Shown here: positions 33,799 to 44,456 of the stretch, piece after piece
Position numbering within the stretch: position 1 is the stretch's first letter
Layout: each line of letters opens with the position of its first letter
Source: Oscillospiraceae bacterium
GTDB lineage: Bacteria > Bacillota > Clostridia > Oscillospirales > JAAYXM01
Reading direction: 5' to 3'
Assembly (NCBI GenBank): GCA_017435965.1
Contig: JAFSEA010000085.1
Coordinates: 1-54,202, forward strand
DNA: 54,202 bases
Position numbers and translations under genes: made by a program
Notes under the pieces: generated by a model
Seen by the model: the letters and a program-made list of their open reading frames with translations, nothing else
What the model was told of the DNA's origin: nothing
Database searches by the model: none

Positions 33799-36006
33799 AT
33801 GTCATATCTTGTAATAGTGGAGTCTCCCACAAAGGTAAAAACAATCGGAAAGCATCTTGGAAGCAAATATAAGGTAAAGGCTTCTATGGGACATTTGCGT
33901 GATCTTCCAAAGAGCAATATCGGAATTGATTTTGACAACAATTTTGAGCCTAAATACCTTGCTATAAGAGGAAAGAGTGCACTCATCCGCGAACTTCGCA
34001 CCCTTGCAGAGGAAAGCGATGCAATATATCTTGCAACTGACCCTGACCGTGAAGGTGAGGCTATTTCCTGGCACTTAAAAGAGCTTCTTGAGCTTGATGA
34101 TAAGAAAACAAAGCGCGTTACATTCAACGAAATCACAAAGAATGCAATCCTTGAGGGAATAAAGAATCCCCGTGATATAGATGAAAATCTTGTAAACGCA
34201 CAGCAGGCGAGAAGACTTCTCGACAGAATAGTGGGCTATAAGCTCTCTCCTCTTCTCTGGAAGAAAGTGCGTTACGGTCTTTCTGCAGGTCGTGTGCAGT
34301 CTGTTGCAACAAGACTTGTAATTGACAGGGAAAACGAAATCCGTGAGTTTGTTCCCCGTGAGTTCTGGACCATTGATGCGGATTTTTCAAGAATTGCACC
34401 CAATGTGGGAAGCTTTTCCGCGAAGTTCCACGGAACGAAAAAGAAAAAGATAGAGCCTGCAAATGCCGAGGAAACAGATAAGATTATAAATGCAATAAAG
34501 GATGCTGAGTTTTCCGTGAAGAGCATAAAGCGTGGACAGAAGAAGCGTTCTCCCGTTCCGCCCTTTATAACCTCAACACTTCAGCAGGAGGCATCCCGTC
34601 GATTTGGTATGTCACCGGCACGTACAATGACCATTGCACAGCAGCTTTATGAAGGTATTGAGATTGACGGAGTGGGTTCAACCGGTCTTATAACCTATAT
34701 GAGAACCGACTCTCTCCGCCTTGCAGATGAGGCGATTTACTCAGTTCGCAATTATATTACAGAGACCTACGGTGAAGGTTTCCTTCCGGAAACACGTCGC
34801 GTTTACAAAACGAAGAAGAGTGCACAGGATGCTCACGAAGCCATCCGTCCTTCGGACGTATACCTCACTCCCGAAAGGATCAAGAAGAATCTCACCCCCG
34901 ATCAATATAAGCTTTACCGCATAATATGGTCGAGGTTCGTTGCTTGTCAGATGGAAAGCGCAGTATATGACACAATGAGCGTTGACATCGGTGCAAACGA
35001 ATATATTTTCCGTGCCACAAGCTCACGGATCGCCTTCCGCGGATACACCGCAGTATATTCCGATATGGCGGCAGAAATCGAAGAGCAGGAAGCTAACATT
35101 CTTCCTGACCTTATTGAAGGAGAAAAGCTTGTTTTTGAGGGACAGAAGAGCGAGCAGCACTTCACTCTCCCTCCGGCGCGTTACACAGACGGAAGTCTTA
35201 TCAAGGCAATGGAGGAAATGGGAGTCGGAAGACCGAGTACCTATGCACCCACTATTTCCACAATTCTTGACCGTGAATATGTAGTCAAAGAAGGCAAGAG
35301 CTTAAAACCCACGGCTCTCGGTGAAGTCGTCAACGGTCTTATGGTAGAGCAGTTCTCCGACATTGTTGATACAGAGTTTACTGCACATATGGAAGAAACT
35401 CTTGATGATGTCGAAGCGGGAAAGGTTGATTGGAAGAAAACCCTTTCTGATTTCTATGGTCCTTTTGCATCAGAGCTTGAAGCTGCAGAAGTTGCGCTTG
35501 AAGGAAAACGCCTTAAGGTGCCGGATGAGGTAACAGATATTGTTTGTGACCTTTGCGGAAGAAATATGGTGGTAAAATCGGGAAGATTCGGTAAATTCCT
35601 TGCTTGCCCCGGTTTCCCCGAGTGCAAGAACACCATGGCGATAGTTGAAAAAACTCCCGGTGAGTGTCCCACCTGCGGAGGGCAGATTCTTAAGAAGAAA
35701 TCCAAAAACGGATATTGGTATTATGGTTGTGAAAAGTTCCCTGAATGTACTTTTATGACATGGGATGTTCCTCAGGCAGAGAAGTGTGAAGTCTGCGGAA
35801 AGACTCTCTACAAGCGTTCGGGACGTGGTTCAAAGAAGCTGTTCTGTGCAAATCCTGAGTGTGAAAAGTATGAGCCTCAGGAAGAGAGGAAGACCACAAA
35901 GAAGACAACGAAAAAAACAACAAAGAAAACTGCCGCAAAGAAGATAACGAAAAAGAAGACTGCGGCAAAGTCAAAGAAGACTACGGAGAAGAAAAAGAGT
36001 GAGTAA
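33799..36006 (+). CDS. topA: DNA topoisomerase I (type IA)
   Basis: Relaxes negative supercoils by cutting one strand. The 735-residue protein has the Toprim domain (MSYLVIVESPTKVKTIGK; ATDPDREGEAISWHL), the nucleophilic Tyr in TGLITYMRTDSLR, three C-terminal zinc ribbons (CDLCGRNMVV...CPGFPEC, CPTCGG...CEKFPEC, CEVCGK...CANPEC, about 575-690) and a disordered KTTKKTTKK-type tail. ATG 33799 is the natural start. The gene overlaps trmFO by 8 bp. Confidence 0.96.
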   Translation: MSYLVIVESPTKVKTIGKHLGSKYKVKASMGHLRDLPKSNIGIDFDNNFEPKYLAIRGKSALIRELRTLAEESDAIYLATDPDREGEAISWHLKELLELDDKKTKRVTFNEITKNAILEGIKNPRDIDENLVNAQQARRLLDRIVGYKLSPLLWKKVRYGLSAGRVQSVATRLVIDRENEIREFVPREFWTIDADFSRIAPNVGSFSAKFHGTKKKKIEPANAEETDKIINAIKDAEFSVKSIKRGQKKRSPVPPFITSTLQQEASRRFGMSPARTMTIAQQLYEGIEIDGVGSTGLITYMRTDSLRLADEAIYSVRNYITETYGEGFLPETRRVYKTKKSAQDAHEAIRPSDVYLTPERIKKNLTPDQYKLYRIIWSRFVACQMESAVYDTMSVDIGANEYIFRATSSRIAFRGYTAVYSDMAAEIEEQEANILPDLIEGEKLVFEGQKSEQHFTLPPARYTDGSLIKAMEEMGVGRPSTYAPTISTILDREYVVKEGKSLKPTALGEVVNGLMVEQFSDIVDTEFTAHMEETLDDVEAGKVDWKKTLSDFYGPFASELEAAEVALEGKRLKVPDEVTDIVCDLCGRNMVVKSGRFGKFLACPGFPECKNTMAIVEKTPGECPTCGGQILKKKSKNGYWYYGCEKFPECTFMTWDVPQAEKCEVCGKTLYKRSGRGSKKLFCANPECEKYEPQEERKTTKKTTKKTTKKTAAKKITKKKTAAKSKKTTEKKKSE

Positions 36007-37315
36007 AGCTATTGTCTGCGGTGCGGGACTTGCAGGCTGTGAGGCGGCATATCAGCTCGCCGAACGGGGGATTTCCGTAACGCTTTTTGAAATGAAACCC
36101 CAAAAGAAGACACCTGCACACAAGTCGGAAAGCTTCGGAGAGCTTGTATGTTCAAATTCTCTACGTGCGGCAGGAGTTGAAAATGCAGTAGGACTTCTCA
36201 AAGAGGAAATGCGAAGATTTGGCTCTCTTATAATGCAGGCGGCAGATGCAAATCGTGTTGAAGCAGGCGGTGCTCTTGCTGTTGACCGTGAGCGTTTCTC
36301 GGCATATATAACAGATAAGATAAGGGCTCATCCCAATATAACGGTGGTGGAAAAGGAAGTCAGAACCCTTCCCAAGGAGAGACCGCTTATTGTGGCAACG
36401 GGACCTCTTACTTCTGATTCTCTTGCGGCATCGCTTCAAGAGTATTTCGGAAATGATGCGTTTCTCGGATTCTTTGATGCGGCAGCCCCCATCGTCACTT
36501 TTGAGAGCATTGATATGTCGAAGGCATATTTTAAATCAAGATATGATAAAGGAAGCGCCGATTACATCAACTGCCCCATGTCGGAGAGTGAATACAGAGC
36601 ATTTCTTGATGCTCTTGTGACTGCGGAAGAGGCTGAAATTCACGGTTTTGAGGATGCAAGGGTATTTGAAGGCTGTATGCCTGTTGAGGTTATGGGAAGA
36701 CGTGGTTTTGATACATTGCGTTATGGGCCGCTTAAACCCGTGGGACTTCGTGACCCAAAAACAGGACAGACACCTTTTGCTGTTGTTCAGCTTCGGAAGG
36801 ATAACCGTGAGGGTACGTTATACAACATAGTCGGTTTTCAGACACATCTGAAGTTTGGCGAGCAGAAGCGTGTTTTTTCTCTCATTCCCGGTCTTGAGAA
36901 TGCGGAGTTTGTGAGATATGGCGTGATGCATCGCAACACATATATAAAGTCACCAGGAATTCTTAATCCCGATTATTCCGTAAAGGGAGACGAAAATCTC
37001 TATTTTGCCGGGCAGATGACGGGTGTTGAAGGATATGTGGAATCGGCGGCATCGGGACTTGTGGCAGGACTTTCCCTTGCCTGCAAGCTGAATGGTCTAA
37101 AAGTACCGTCCTTTCCGCAGATTACGGCGCTTGGTGCATTGGGAATATATGTAAGCTCAGGTTCTGTCGGTGATTTTCAGCCGATGAACATAAATTTCGG
37201 AATAATTCCTCCGCTTGAAGAGAGAATAAAGCTTAAAAAGGAAAAGGGTGCGGCACTTGCAAGACGTTCCCTTGACTATATAGACAGTATAGTAAATGAG
37301 TTGGGAGAAAAGTAA
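35999..37315 (+). CDS. trmFO: folate-dependent tRNA (uracil-54) methyltransferase TrmFO
   Basis: Methylates U54 of tRNA using methylenetetrahydrofolate and FAD. The 438-residue flavoprotein has the FAD-binding VCGAGLAGCEAAYQLAERG motif, LFEMKPQKKTPAHKSESFGELVCSNSLR, and the C-terminal LYFAGQMTGVEGYVESAASGL and NINFGIIPPL segments. The start is GTG 35999, inside the tail of topA. plsX begins in the stop codon (TAATG), so translation is coupled on both sides. Confidence 0.95.
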   Translation: MSKAIVCGAGLAGCEAAYQLAERGISVTLFEMKPQKKTPAHKSESFGELVCSNSLRAAGVENAVGLLKEEMRRFGSLIMQAADANRVEAGGALAVDRERFSAYITDKIRAHPNITVVEKEVRTLPKERPLIVATGPLTSDSLAASLQEYFGNDAFLGFFDAAAPIVTFESIDMSKAYFKSRYDKGSADYINCPMSESEYRAFLDALVTAEEAEIHGFEDARVFEGCMPVEVMGRRGFDTLRYGPLKPVGLRDPKTGQTPFAVVQLRKDNREGTLYNIVGFQTHLKFGEQKRVFSLIPGLENAEFVRYGVMHRNTYIKSPGILNPDYSVKGDENLYFAGQMTGVEGYVESAASGLVAGLSLACKLNGLKVPSFPQITALGALGIYVSSGSVGDFQPMNINFGIIPPLEERIKLKKEKGAALARRSLDYIDSIVNELGEK

Positions 37316-38340
37316 TGAGAATAATACTTGATACTATGGGCGGAGACAAAGGCTCCGCAGAATTTGTTAAGGGTGCTCTCCTTGCAATGGAAGAACTTGA
37401 TGTTGATATAGTTCTTGTAGGAGATGAGAAGGAAATTTCCGAGTGTCTCAAGAAGGAAGACCCCAATAACATATACACGAAGAATATATCGGTGGTGAAC
37501 GCTTCCGAGGTTGTGGATATGAACGATGACCCTCTTCGCGTTATGAAAGAAAAACCCGATTCCTCTATGACTGTGGCATTGAAGCTTTTGAGTGAAGGTC
37601 GCGGTGATGCGTTGGTTTCGTCGGGAAATACAGGTGCACTTCTCACCCAGGCCACCCTTATTGTAAAGCGTATAAAGGGAATCCGTCGTGCGGCTCTTGC
37701 ACCGGTAATTCCCACGGCAAAGGGTCCTGCACTTCTTATAGACAGCGGAGCAAACGCAGAGTGCACAACAGAGTATCTCTATCAGTTCGCGCTTATGGGC
37801 TCTTACTATGCCAAAAATGCAATGGGCATGAAAGAACCGAGAGTTGCGCTTTTGAATAACGGTGTTGAGGAACATAAGGGCGACGAGCTTCGCCGTGAAA
37901 CATACAAGCTCTTAAAAGAAGCGGACGAGAATGGTCTTATCAACTTTATCGGAAACATTGAGGGCCGTGACGTACCCCTTGGTGGTGCCGATGTTATTGT
38001 TGCCGATGGTTTTTCAGGCAATGTTCTTTTGAAGACCATTGAAGGTACTGCCGCATTCTTTGTAAAGGAAATAAAGAATATATTCACATCGTCAACAAAA
38101 GGCAAATTTGCTGGACTTATGGTAAAAAGCAAAATTGGAGAACTTAAGAAAAAAATCGACCATAACACCGCCGGAGGAGCACCGCTTCTCGGCGTGAGAA
38201 AGCCTGTTATGAAGGCTCACGGTTCGGCGGGATATCAGTCTGTTTACAGCTGTATTGTGCAGATTATTGATTACATAGACTCGGGCATAACCATAAAGAT
38301 CGGTAAAAGTCTTGGGGAAGGAAACGAGGAAAATGAGTAA
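37315..38340 (+). CDS. plsX: phosphate acyltransferase PlsX
   Basis: Makes acyl-phosphate from acyl-ACP for phospholipid synthesis. The 341-residue protein has MRIILDTMGGDKGSAEFVKGAL at its start, SSGNTGALLTQATLIVKRIKGIRRAALAP, LIDSGANAEC and the C-terminal AHGSAGYQSVYSCI segment. In many Bacillota plsX is followed by acpP before rnc; here rnc begins inside the end of plsX (8-bp overlap) with no acpP between. The start codon shares a base with the trmFO stop. Confidence 0.95.
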   Translation: MRIILDTMGGDKGSAEFVKGALLAMEELDVDIVLVGDEKEISECLKKEDPNNIYTKNISVVNASEVVDMNDDPLRVMKEKPDSSMTVALKLLSEGRGDALVSSGNTGALLTQATLIVKRIKGIRRAALAPVIPTAKGPALLIDSGANAECTTEYLYQFALMGSYYAKNAMGMKEPRVALLNNGVEEHKGDELRRETYKLLKEADENGLINFIGNIEGRDVPLGGADVIVADGFSGNVLLKTIEGTAAFFVKEIKNIFTSSTKGKFAGLMVKSKIGELKKKIDHNTAGGAPLLGVRKPVMKAHGSAGYQSVYSCIVQIIDYIDSGITIKIGKSLGEGNEENE

Positions 38341-39034
38341 AGCGCTTGATGAAAAGCTTATATCACTTCAAAAAAGAATAGGATATACCTTCAAGAATGC
38401 CAATCTTTTAGAACGTGCGATGACACATAGTTCATATGCCAACGAAAACCGGGCAGACGGAGTGCTTGATAATGAGCGTCTTGAATTTCTCGGTGACTCC
38501 GTGCTCGGTATGAATACGGCTCTCCACCTCTTTAAAAAATATCCCGATGAGCCGGAGGGTGAGCTTACAAAAATGCGCTCCTCTCTTGTTTGTACAGGCT
38601 CTCTTGCTGAGAGGGCAAAAGCGATAAATCTCGGCGATATGCTCCGTCTGGGTCACGGTGAGGAAAGCGGTGGGGGAAGAAATCGTGCTTCCATTCTTGC
38701 TGATGCATTTGAAGCTCTTATCGGTGCGATCTATCTTGATTCGGGAGAGGAAAGTGCGAGAAAATTCATTAAAAAGTTTGTTTTTGAAGCTGAAAAGGGC
38801 GGAGAATGGAGCGTTACGGATTATAAGACGACACTTCAGGAAATCGTGCAGAAAAATCGCGGAGAGAAGCTTTCTTATAAGATGCTTGAATCAAACGGCC
38901 CCGATCACGAAAGAAGCTTTACGGTGCAGGTGCTTATAAACAGCAACCCCATAGGCGAGGGCTATGGTCATAGTAAAAAAGAAGCCGAGCAGATGGCGGC
39001 AAGAGAAGCTCTTAAGCTTATGGGTATGGAATGA
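38333..39034 (+). CDS. rnc: ribonuclease III
   Basis: Cuts double-stranded RNA for rRNA and mRNA processing. The 233-residue protein has the RNase III signature NERLEFLGDSVLG (about 45-57), DAFEALIGAIYLD (about 121-133) and the double-stranded RNA-binding domain (about 155-233, YKTTLQEIVQKN, GYGHSKKEAEQMAAREAL). ATG 38333 is chosen because the protein begins there and GAGGA lies upstream in plsX. The radical SAM gene overlaps by 4 bp downstream. The usual smc/ftsY partners are not here. Confidence 0.95.
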   Translation: MSKALDEKLISLQKRIGYTFKNANLLERAMTHSSYANENRADGVLDNERLEFLGDSVLGMNTALHLFKKYPDEPEGELTKMRSSLVCTGSLAERAKAINLGDMLRLGHGEESGGGRNRASILADAFEALIGAIYLDSGEESARKFIKKFVFEAEKGGEWSVTDYKTTLQEIVQKNRGEKLSYKMLESNGPDHERSFTVQVLINSNPIGEGYGHSKKEAEQMAAREALKLMGME

Positions 39035-40047
39035 TGTCGTCAATAATTCCCATATTCATCCCTCATCTCGGTTGCCCCCACGATTGCGTTTTCTGCAATC
39101 AGAAAAAAATAGCGGGAAAAACTTCTGCACCGGATGGTGAGACGGTAGCCCACACTATTTCGGAGGCACTTGACAAGCTTTCGGGAGAAGTTCCCGAAGT
39201 TGCTTTCTATGGCGGAAGCTTTACTGCTATTGAGCGAACTCTTATGATTGAGTATTTAGAGGCGACGAAGCCGTTTCTTGATACCGGAAAAATCTCGGGA
39301 TTGAGACTTTCCACCCGTCCCGACAGCATTGACGGAGAAGTGCTCTCGATTCTCAAAGAATATGGCGTGAACACAATTGAGCTTGGTGCACAGTCTATGG
39401 ATGAAAATGTACTTAAAGCCTCGGGCAGAGGGCATACTGCAGAGAATGTCCGATGTGCATCACGACTCATAAAGGAAGAGGGATTCTCTCTTATTCTGCA
39501 GATGATGACCCATCTTCCGCAATCGGACAAAGAAAAGGACATTTATACCGCAAAAGAGATTGCAAAGCTTTCTCCCGATGGTGTGCGAGTTTACCCCACG
39601 GTAGTTGTGAGAGATACATATCTTGAGGAAATGACGAAAGAGGGAAGGTACATCCCTTGCACGCCGGAAGAGGCGGCAGACCGTGGTGGGGAGATATTGG
39701 CTGTATTTCGGAACAGCGGAATCCCGGTTATAAGATTCGGACTGAATCCGACTGATGATTTGTCAGCCGGAGAAGCTGTTTCGGGGGCGTATCATCCAGC
39801 TCTCGGTGAGATGGCTATGTCTGCATATTATCTGTCTCTTTGTGAAAAGGAGATAGAAAAGACTGAAAATAGCGGCGATGCAATAGAAATAAGGGTACAT
39901 CCGAGAAGAATTTCCGTGATGTCGGGACAGAAGAAACGAAACAAAGACATCCTTTCGGAAAAGTATGGGTTCTGCAAAGTTGTGATTTTGGGAGATTCTG
40001 ATATTCCGGAAGATAAAGTGTCGGTAAGAATATATAAAAAAGCTTGA
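39031..40047 (+). CDS. Elp3-like radical SAM protein without the acetyltransferase domain
   Basis: The 338-residue protein has the radical SAM cluster motif CPHDCVFC (CX3CX2C, about 15-22), followed by the Elp3-type segments VAFYGGSFTAIE, LSTRPDSI and VNTIELGAQSMDENVLKASGRGHT. It is the bacterial short form of the Elp3/HemN-like group and lacks the C-terminal GNAT domain of true Elp3. Neighbourhood with rnc is common in Clostridia. It probably modifies tRNA or another RNA, but the reaction of the short forms is not settled. It overlaps rnc by 4 bp. Confidence 0.85.
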   Translation: MMSSIIPIFIPHLGCPHDCVFCNQKKIAGKTSAPDGETVAHTISEALDKLSGEVPEVAFYGGSFTAIERTLMIEYLEATKPFLDTGKISGLRLSTRPDSIDGEVLSILKEYGVNTIELGAQSMDENVLKASGRGHTAENVRCASRLIKEEGFSLILQMMTHLPQSDKEKDIYTAKEIAKLSPDGVRVYPTVVVRDTYLEEMTKEGRYIPCTPEEAADRGGEILAVFRNSGIPVIRFGLNPTDDLSAGEAVSGAYHPALGEMAMSAYYLSLCEKEIEKTENSGDAIEIRVHPRRISVMSGQKKRNKDILSEKYGFCKVVILGDSDIPEDKVSVRIYKKA

Positions 40048-40072
40048 AATTCAAGTGAAATCGTGTTATTAT
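40044..40072 (+). promoter_or_regulatory. promoter of glnA-asnA
   Basis: TTGAAA (40044-40049), 17-nt spacer ending in TGT, then TATTAT (40067-40072). It lies right at the end of the radical SAM gene. No GlnR-type palindrome is evident. Confidence 0.65.
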
Positions 40073-40107
40073 TATAGAATATTCGGGAAAGTATATGGAG
40101 GAAGAAA

Positions 40108-41436
40108 ATGAGCTATACACGTGAGGACATAGAGAGAATTGTTGCTGAAGAGGATATAAAGTTTATTCGTCTTCAGTTTACCGATATTTTCGGCTCAATG
40201 AAGAATATCTCCATAACAACCCGACAGCTTTCGCGTGCACTTGATAATAAGTGTATGTTCGACGGCTCTTCCATTGAGGGCTTTGTCCGTGTTGAGGAAT
40301 CGGATATGTATCTCCATCCCGACCTCAATTCCTTTGCAATCCTTCCCTGGATAAAAGAGGGCGGAAAGGTTGCACGTCTTATCTGCGATGTTTACGACAC
40401 AAACGGAAATCCGTTTATGGGTGACCCCAGATGTGTGCTCAAGCGTGTGCTTGCAGAAGCTGCAGAGCTTGGATATACTGTGAATATCGGCCCCGAAGCA
40501 GAGTTTTTCCTTTTTAAAACTGATGAGGAAGGTAACCCAACCACAATCAGAAACGACAAGGCAGGTTATTTCGATCTCGGCCCTGTCGATACCGATGAGG
40601 CTGTACGCCGTGAGATGTGCAAATATCTTGAAGAAATGGGCTTTGAGATTGAAGCATCACACCACGAAAACGCAGACAGTCAGCACGAGATTGATTTCAA
40701 GTACGGCGAAGCACTTACAACTGCCGATAATATAATCACATTCAAGCTTCTTGTAAAGACTATTGCCCATAAAAACGGTCTTCACGCTACCTTTATGCCG
40801 AAGCCCATCTATGGCATATGCGGCTCGGGTATGCATATAAATATATCACTCAGCAAAAACGGTAAAAACACATTCTATGATAGCTCCGATGAACTGGGAC
40901 TCAGTAGTGAGGCATATTGCTTTATGGCAGGTGTTCTCGAACATGCCCGTGGTATGTGTGCAGTCACAAACCCCATAGTAAATTCCTACAAGCGGCTCGT
41001 GCCGGGTTATGAAGCACCTATTTATATTGCATGGTCAGGTAAAAACAGAAGCCCCCTTATCCGTGTTCCCAGCGCAAAAGGCGAAGGCACACGCATAGAG
41101 ATAAGAAACCCTGATCCTGCGGCAAATCCTTATCTTGCATTTGCGGCAGTCCTTGCGGCAGGTCTTGACGGAATAAAGAAGAATATGACTCCTCCGCCAA
41201 GCGTTGAATCGAACATTTTCGAAATGTCCAGAAAAGAACTGCGTGAGGCTAACATAAAGGCACTTCCCACAAATCTCTTTGAAGCAATTGAAGAGTTTGA
41301 GGCTGATGAGCTTCTTATGAACACAATCGGTGGTCATATCGCACCGAAGTATATAGAGGCAAAACGCCGTGAGTGGAGAGAATATATCACCACCGTTCAC
41401 GAGTGGGAAGTCAACAGATACCTCATTAAATACTGA
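40108..41436 (+). CDS. glnA: glutamine synthetase, type I
   Basis: Makes glutamine from glutamate, ammonia and ATP. The 442-residue length is that of the GSI-alpha form of Bacillota, without the adenylylation site insert of GSI-beta. FDGSSIEGF (about 51-59), GPEAEFFLF (about 131-139), [38 protein letters not shown] and [19 protein letters not shown] are all present. GGAGG precedes ATG. asnA begins 13 nt after the stop, giving an ammonia-assimilation operon. Confidence 0.97.
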   Translation: MSYTREDIERIVAEEDIKFIRLQFTDIFGSMKNISITTRQLSRALDNKCMFDGSSIEGFVRVEESDMYLHPDLNSFAILPWIKEGGKVARLICDVYDTNGNPFMGDPRCVLKRVLAEAAELGYTVNIGPEAEFFLFKTDEEGNPTTIRNDKAGYFDLGPVDTDEAVRREMCKYLEEMGFEIEASHHENADSQHEIDFKYGEALTTADNIITFKLLVKTIAHKNGLHATFMPKPIYGICGSGMHINISLSKNGKNTFYDSSDELGLSSEAYCFMAGVLEHARGMCAVTNPIVNSYKRLVPGYEAPIYIAWSGKNRSPLIRVPSAKGEGTRIEIRNPDPAANPYLAFAAVLAAGLDGIKKNMTPPPSVESNIFEMSRKELREANIKALPTNLFEAIEEFEADELLMNTIGGHIAPKYIEAKRREWREYITTVHEWEVNRYLIKY

Positions 41437-41449
41437 GAGGAAACCCTGA

Positions 41450-42460
41450 ATGAAAGAACGTCTTATATTGCCCTCGGGCTATAACAGAAAAATGTCTATC
41501 CGTGAAACAGAACGCGGAGTCAAAATGATAAAGGATATGTTTGAGTCCCGTCTTGCAAAGGCACTCAATCTTGAACGTGTCAGCGCACCGCTTTTTGTAA
41601 AAAGCGGCATGGGTCTTAACGATAACCTCAACGGAATAGAACGTCCTGTTGCCTTTGACCTTCTTGAACAGCCGGGAAATGTGTATGAAATAGTCCATTC
41701 CCTTGCAAAGTGGAAGAGAATGGCACTTCGTGACTACGGCTTTGAGATAGGCGAAGGCTTGTATACGGATATGAATGCTATTCGCCGTGACGAAATGACA
41801 GACAACCTCCACTCCATATACGTTGATCAATGGGATTGGGAGCTTGTTATAAGCCGCGAGGATAGAAAAACTGAATTTTTGTATGACATTGTGCGTAAAA
41901 TATACGCAGTAGTCCGCGATGCAGAGCGTGAAGTTTCCGAAACCTTCGGCGTTGAGGCAAAGCTTCCCGATGAAATCACTTTTGTTACCACTCACGAGCT
42001 CGAGGATATGTATCCCACTCTTACCGGTAAGGAAAGAGAAAAGGAAATTTCCAAAAAACACGGTGCAGTCTTTATTGCACAGATAGGCGGAAAGCTTAAA
42101 TCCGGCGGAAAGCACGATGGCAGAGCTCCCGACTATGATGACTGGACACTTAACGGTGACATTGTTCTTTACTTCCCACTTCTTGATTGTCCCTTTGAAA
42201 TTTCTTCAATGGGCATAAGAGTAGATGAAGAGGCACTTCTGAGTCAGCTTCGTGAAGAGGGCTGTGAAGACAGACTTGAGCTTCCTTTCCAGAAGGCTCT
42301 CATAAACGGTGAGCTTCCTTATACAATCGGTGGCGGCATCGGTCAGTCACGTCTTTGTATGTTTATGCTGAACTGTGCCCATATCGGCGAAGTTCAGTCC
42401 TCCGTATGGCCCAAGGCAGATGTTGAAATCTGCAAGGAACACGGAATAAAGCTTTTGTAA
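41450..42460 (+). CDS. asnA: aspartate--ammonia ligase
   Basis: Makes asparagine from aspartate and free ammonia with ATP. The 336-residue protein matches AsnA, which has a class II synthetase-like fold: ETERGVKMIKDMFESRLAKALNLERVSAPLFV, GLNDNLNGIERPVAFDL, LHSIYVDQWDWE and the C-terminal PYTIGGGIGQSRLCMFML. AGAGGAAACC lies before the ATG at 41450. Pairing with glnA suggests both respond to ammonia supply. Confidence 0.96.
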   Translation: MKERLILPSGYNRKMSIRETERGVKMIKDMFESRLAKALNLERVSAPLFVKSGMGLNDNLNGIERPVAFDLLEQPGNVYEIVHSLAKWKRMALRDYGFEIGEGLYTDMNAIRRDEMTDNLHSIYVDQWDWELVISREDRKTEFLYDIVRKIYAVVRDAEREVSETFGVEAKLPDEITFVTTHELEDMYPTLTGKEREKEISKKHGAVFIAQIGGKLKSGGKHDGRAPDYDDWTLNGDIVLYFPLLDCPFEISSMGIRVDEEALLSQLREEGCEDRLELPFQKALINGELPYTIGGGIGQSRLCMFMLNCAHIGEVQSSVWPKADVEICKEHGIKLL

Positions 42461-42481
42461 TAAATGAGTTTATATAATGTG

Positions 42482-42784
42482 TTTTGACCCATCGCAAGAC
42501 CGCACTAACCGGGGAGTTAGCGGTGCCCTGTACCTGCAATCCGCTATAGCAGGGGCGAATTCCCGTTTTGAGGCAGTAGTCGGTGTGGCTGGGTTATATA
42601 TGCAATGTTGAGAGGTCGGTCCTGCGCAATGAAGCGCTGTGAACCATGTCAGGCGGGGAACCGAGCAGCATTAAGCGGTCAGCTTTGTGTGCCGCGGGTC
42701 TGCCGGCTTTGAGTTGTATATATAAATTCCGCACATTCGATTGCTGTCGAGGAATGGGTGTGCGGTCGTGCGATGGGTCAAAAT
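42482..42784 (+). ncRNA. ffs: signal recognition particle RNA, large bacterial form
   Basis: RNA core of SRP, binding Ffh. The domain IV hairpin that binds Ffh is clear at 42648-42669 (GTCAGGCGGGGAACCGAGCAGC in sections; GGAA-type loop). The 5' end TTTTGACCCATCGC (42482-42495) pairs with GCGATGGGTCAAA (42770-42782), and GACCGCAC (42498-42505) with GTGCGGTC (42760-42767), closing a ~300-nt rod with an Alu-like 5' domain, as in Bacillota and archaea. TATAAT at 42473-42478 is placed correctly for a start near 42485, though no good -35 is visible. The SRP RNA-dnaX order matches B. subtilis. Confidence 0.93.
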
Positions 42785-42804
42785 GATAAGACAGAGGTAG
42801 TTTA

Positions 42805-44427
42805 ATGTATCAGGCATTGTATAGAAAATGGCGTCCCCAGAGCTTTGCTGATGTTGTCGGTCAGTCAGCTGTTACCGATACTCTTGCAAAGCAGGTGGAA
42901 ACGTCTCATACATCCCATGCATACCTGTTCTCCGGATCTCGCGGAACGGGAAAGACTACCTGTGCAAAAATTCTTTCAAAGGCAATCAACTGCGAAAACC
43001 CTTTTCACGGAAACCCCTGCAATCAATGCCCATCCTGTCTTGGCATAACAAGCGGAGAGATAATGGATGTTGTGGAGATAGATGCGGCATCAAATAATGG
43101 TGTTGATTATGTCCGTGATCTCCGTGATGAGGCGGTTTATTCGCCTGCAAACGTCAAAAAACGTGTTTATATAATCGACGAGGTTCACATGTTCTCCAAT
43201 GCGGCTTTCAATGCCCTTCTGAAGATTATGGAAGAGCCCCCCGAGCACGTTGTGTTTATTCTCGCAACAACGGAGCTTCATAAAGTTCCTGCAACCGTTG
43301 CTTCCCGTTGTCAGAGATTTATATTTAAAAGAATACCCTTTTCCGCAATAGCGGAAAGACTCAAGTTTATCTCACGGAGTGAAGGGTGTGAGCTTTCGGA
43401 TGCGGCGGCAAATTACATAGCATCCCTTTCCGATGGTGCAATGCGTGATGCCCTTTCTCTTCTTGACCAATGCGTGTCGGTCGGAAACGGAAATGTCTCC
43501 GATGAGATTGTTGAAACAGTAGTGGGGCTTGCGGGAAGACGGCAGACCTTTGAAATGGCACTTGCCATTGCAGACCGTGACCTTGGAAAAACACTCACTT
43601 TCTTAAATGATATATATACCGGCGGAAAGAATATTACATCGGTTTTGGGAGAGCTTTCGGAAATTTTCAGGGATGCTCTTATCCTGAAAACTGCAGAAGG
43701 AGCAAACCTCCCGAGACTCAGCGCAAGGTATACGGATGGAGAACTTTCCGATATCGCATCAAAGTTTGACAGTATGCGGCTTTGTAATGCCGTTGATACA
43801 TTGCAGAATGCAACAAGTGCCATTGCATCAAGCTCAAATAAGCGAATTGATGCAGAGCTTTGTTGCGTGAGACTGTGCGAAGGTGCAGAGGCATCCGATG
43901 TAACTTCTCTTGTGTCGAGAATATCAGAGCTTGAAGAAAAACTTAAAAACGGAAGCTTTGTCACAAGTGCACCAGTATCTTCTCCGGCACCTGTGAAAGC
44001 GGCACAGCCTGCTTATGAAAGTGCTCCGATACCTCCAAAAGCACCGGAGACGAGAGAAACAGCACCTCAGCCGCAGACAGCTTCTAAAACGCAGAATTCT
44101 GCGCCAACGGGCGATGCGGGACAAATCTGGAGTCGTATCCTCGGTGCGGCAAAATCAAAGCTTTCTCCCGGTGTTGCACCCCTTTTTGGAAGTGTTTCAG
44201 CAACTCTTGAGGGGAATAAGCTGTCTCTTTCAAGTGGTAACCCCTTTGTGTTGCAGATGCTGACCCGAAGCGAAAATCTTGAGATTCTTCGGGGCGCGGC
44301 AAATGAAGTTGCTCCGGGTATCATTATCTCGGCAGGTAAAACCGTTGAAGCTCCGAAGGCTGAAAGTAGCGGAATAGATGAGCTTATACAGGACATAGGT
44401 GATTTTGAAGGACTTACAATAAAATAA
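42805..44427 (+). CDS. dnaX: DNA polymerase III subunit gamma/tau
   Basis: Clamp-loader ATPase of the replisome. The 540-residue protein has Walker [10 protein letters not shown] (about 45-53), the zinc module [16 protein letters not shown] (about 64-79), DEVHMFS, SRC-type sensor [18 protein letters not shown], and a Pro/Ala/Gln-rich linker (about 390-440) before the tau C-terminal domain. I saw no A-run slippery site of E. coli type. AAGACAGAGGTAG lies upstream of ATG 42805, which directly follows the SRP RNA. Confidence 0.95.
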   Translation: MYQALYRKWRPQSFADVVGQSAVTDTLAKQVETSHTSHAYLFSGSRGTGKTTCAKILSKAINCENPFHGNPCNQCPSCLGITSGEIMDVVEIDAASNNGVDYVRDLRDEAVYSPANVKKRVYIIDEVHMFSNAAFNALLKIMEEPPEHVVFILATTELHKVPATVASRCQRFIFKRIPFSAIAERLKFISRSEGCELSDAAANYIASLSDGAMRDALSLLDQCVSVGNGNVSDEIVETVVGLAGRRQTFEMALAIADRDLGKTLTFLNDIYTGGKNITSVLGELSEIFRDALILKTAEGANLPRLSARYTDGELSDIASKFDSMRLCNAVDTLQNATSAIASSSNKRIDAELCCVRLCEGAEASDVTSLVSRISELEEKLKNGSFVTSAPVSSPAPVKAAQPAYESAPIPPKAPETRETAPQPQTASKTQNSAPTGDAGQIWSRILGAAKSKLSPGVAPLFGSVSATLEGNKLSLSSGNPFVLQMLTRSENLEILRGAANEVAPGIIISAGKTVEAPKAESSGIDELIQDIGDFEGLTIK

Positions 44428-44456
44428 CAAACTACAATAAAAGGAGTGTCATTAAA

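Noticed and set aside
42805-44427. Programmed frameshift in dnaX to make gamma
   Set aside because: No A6-G type slippery run with a downstream stem was found near the domain III boundary.
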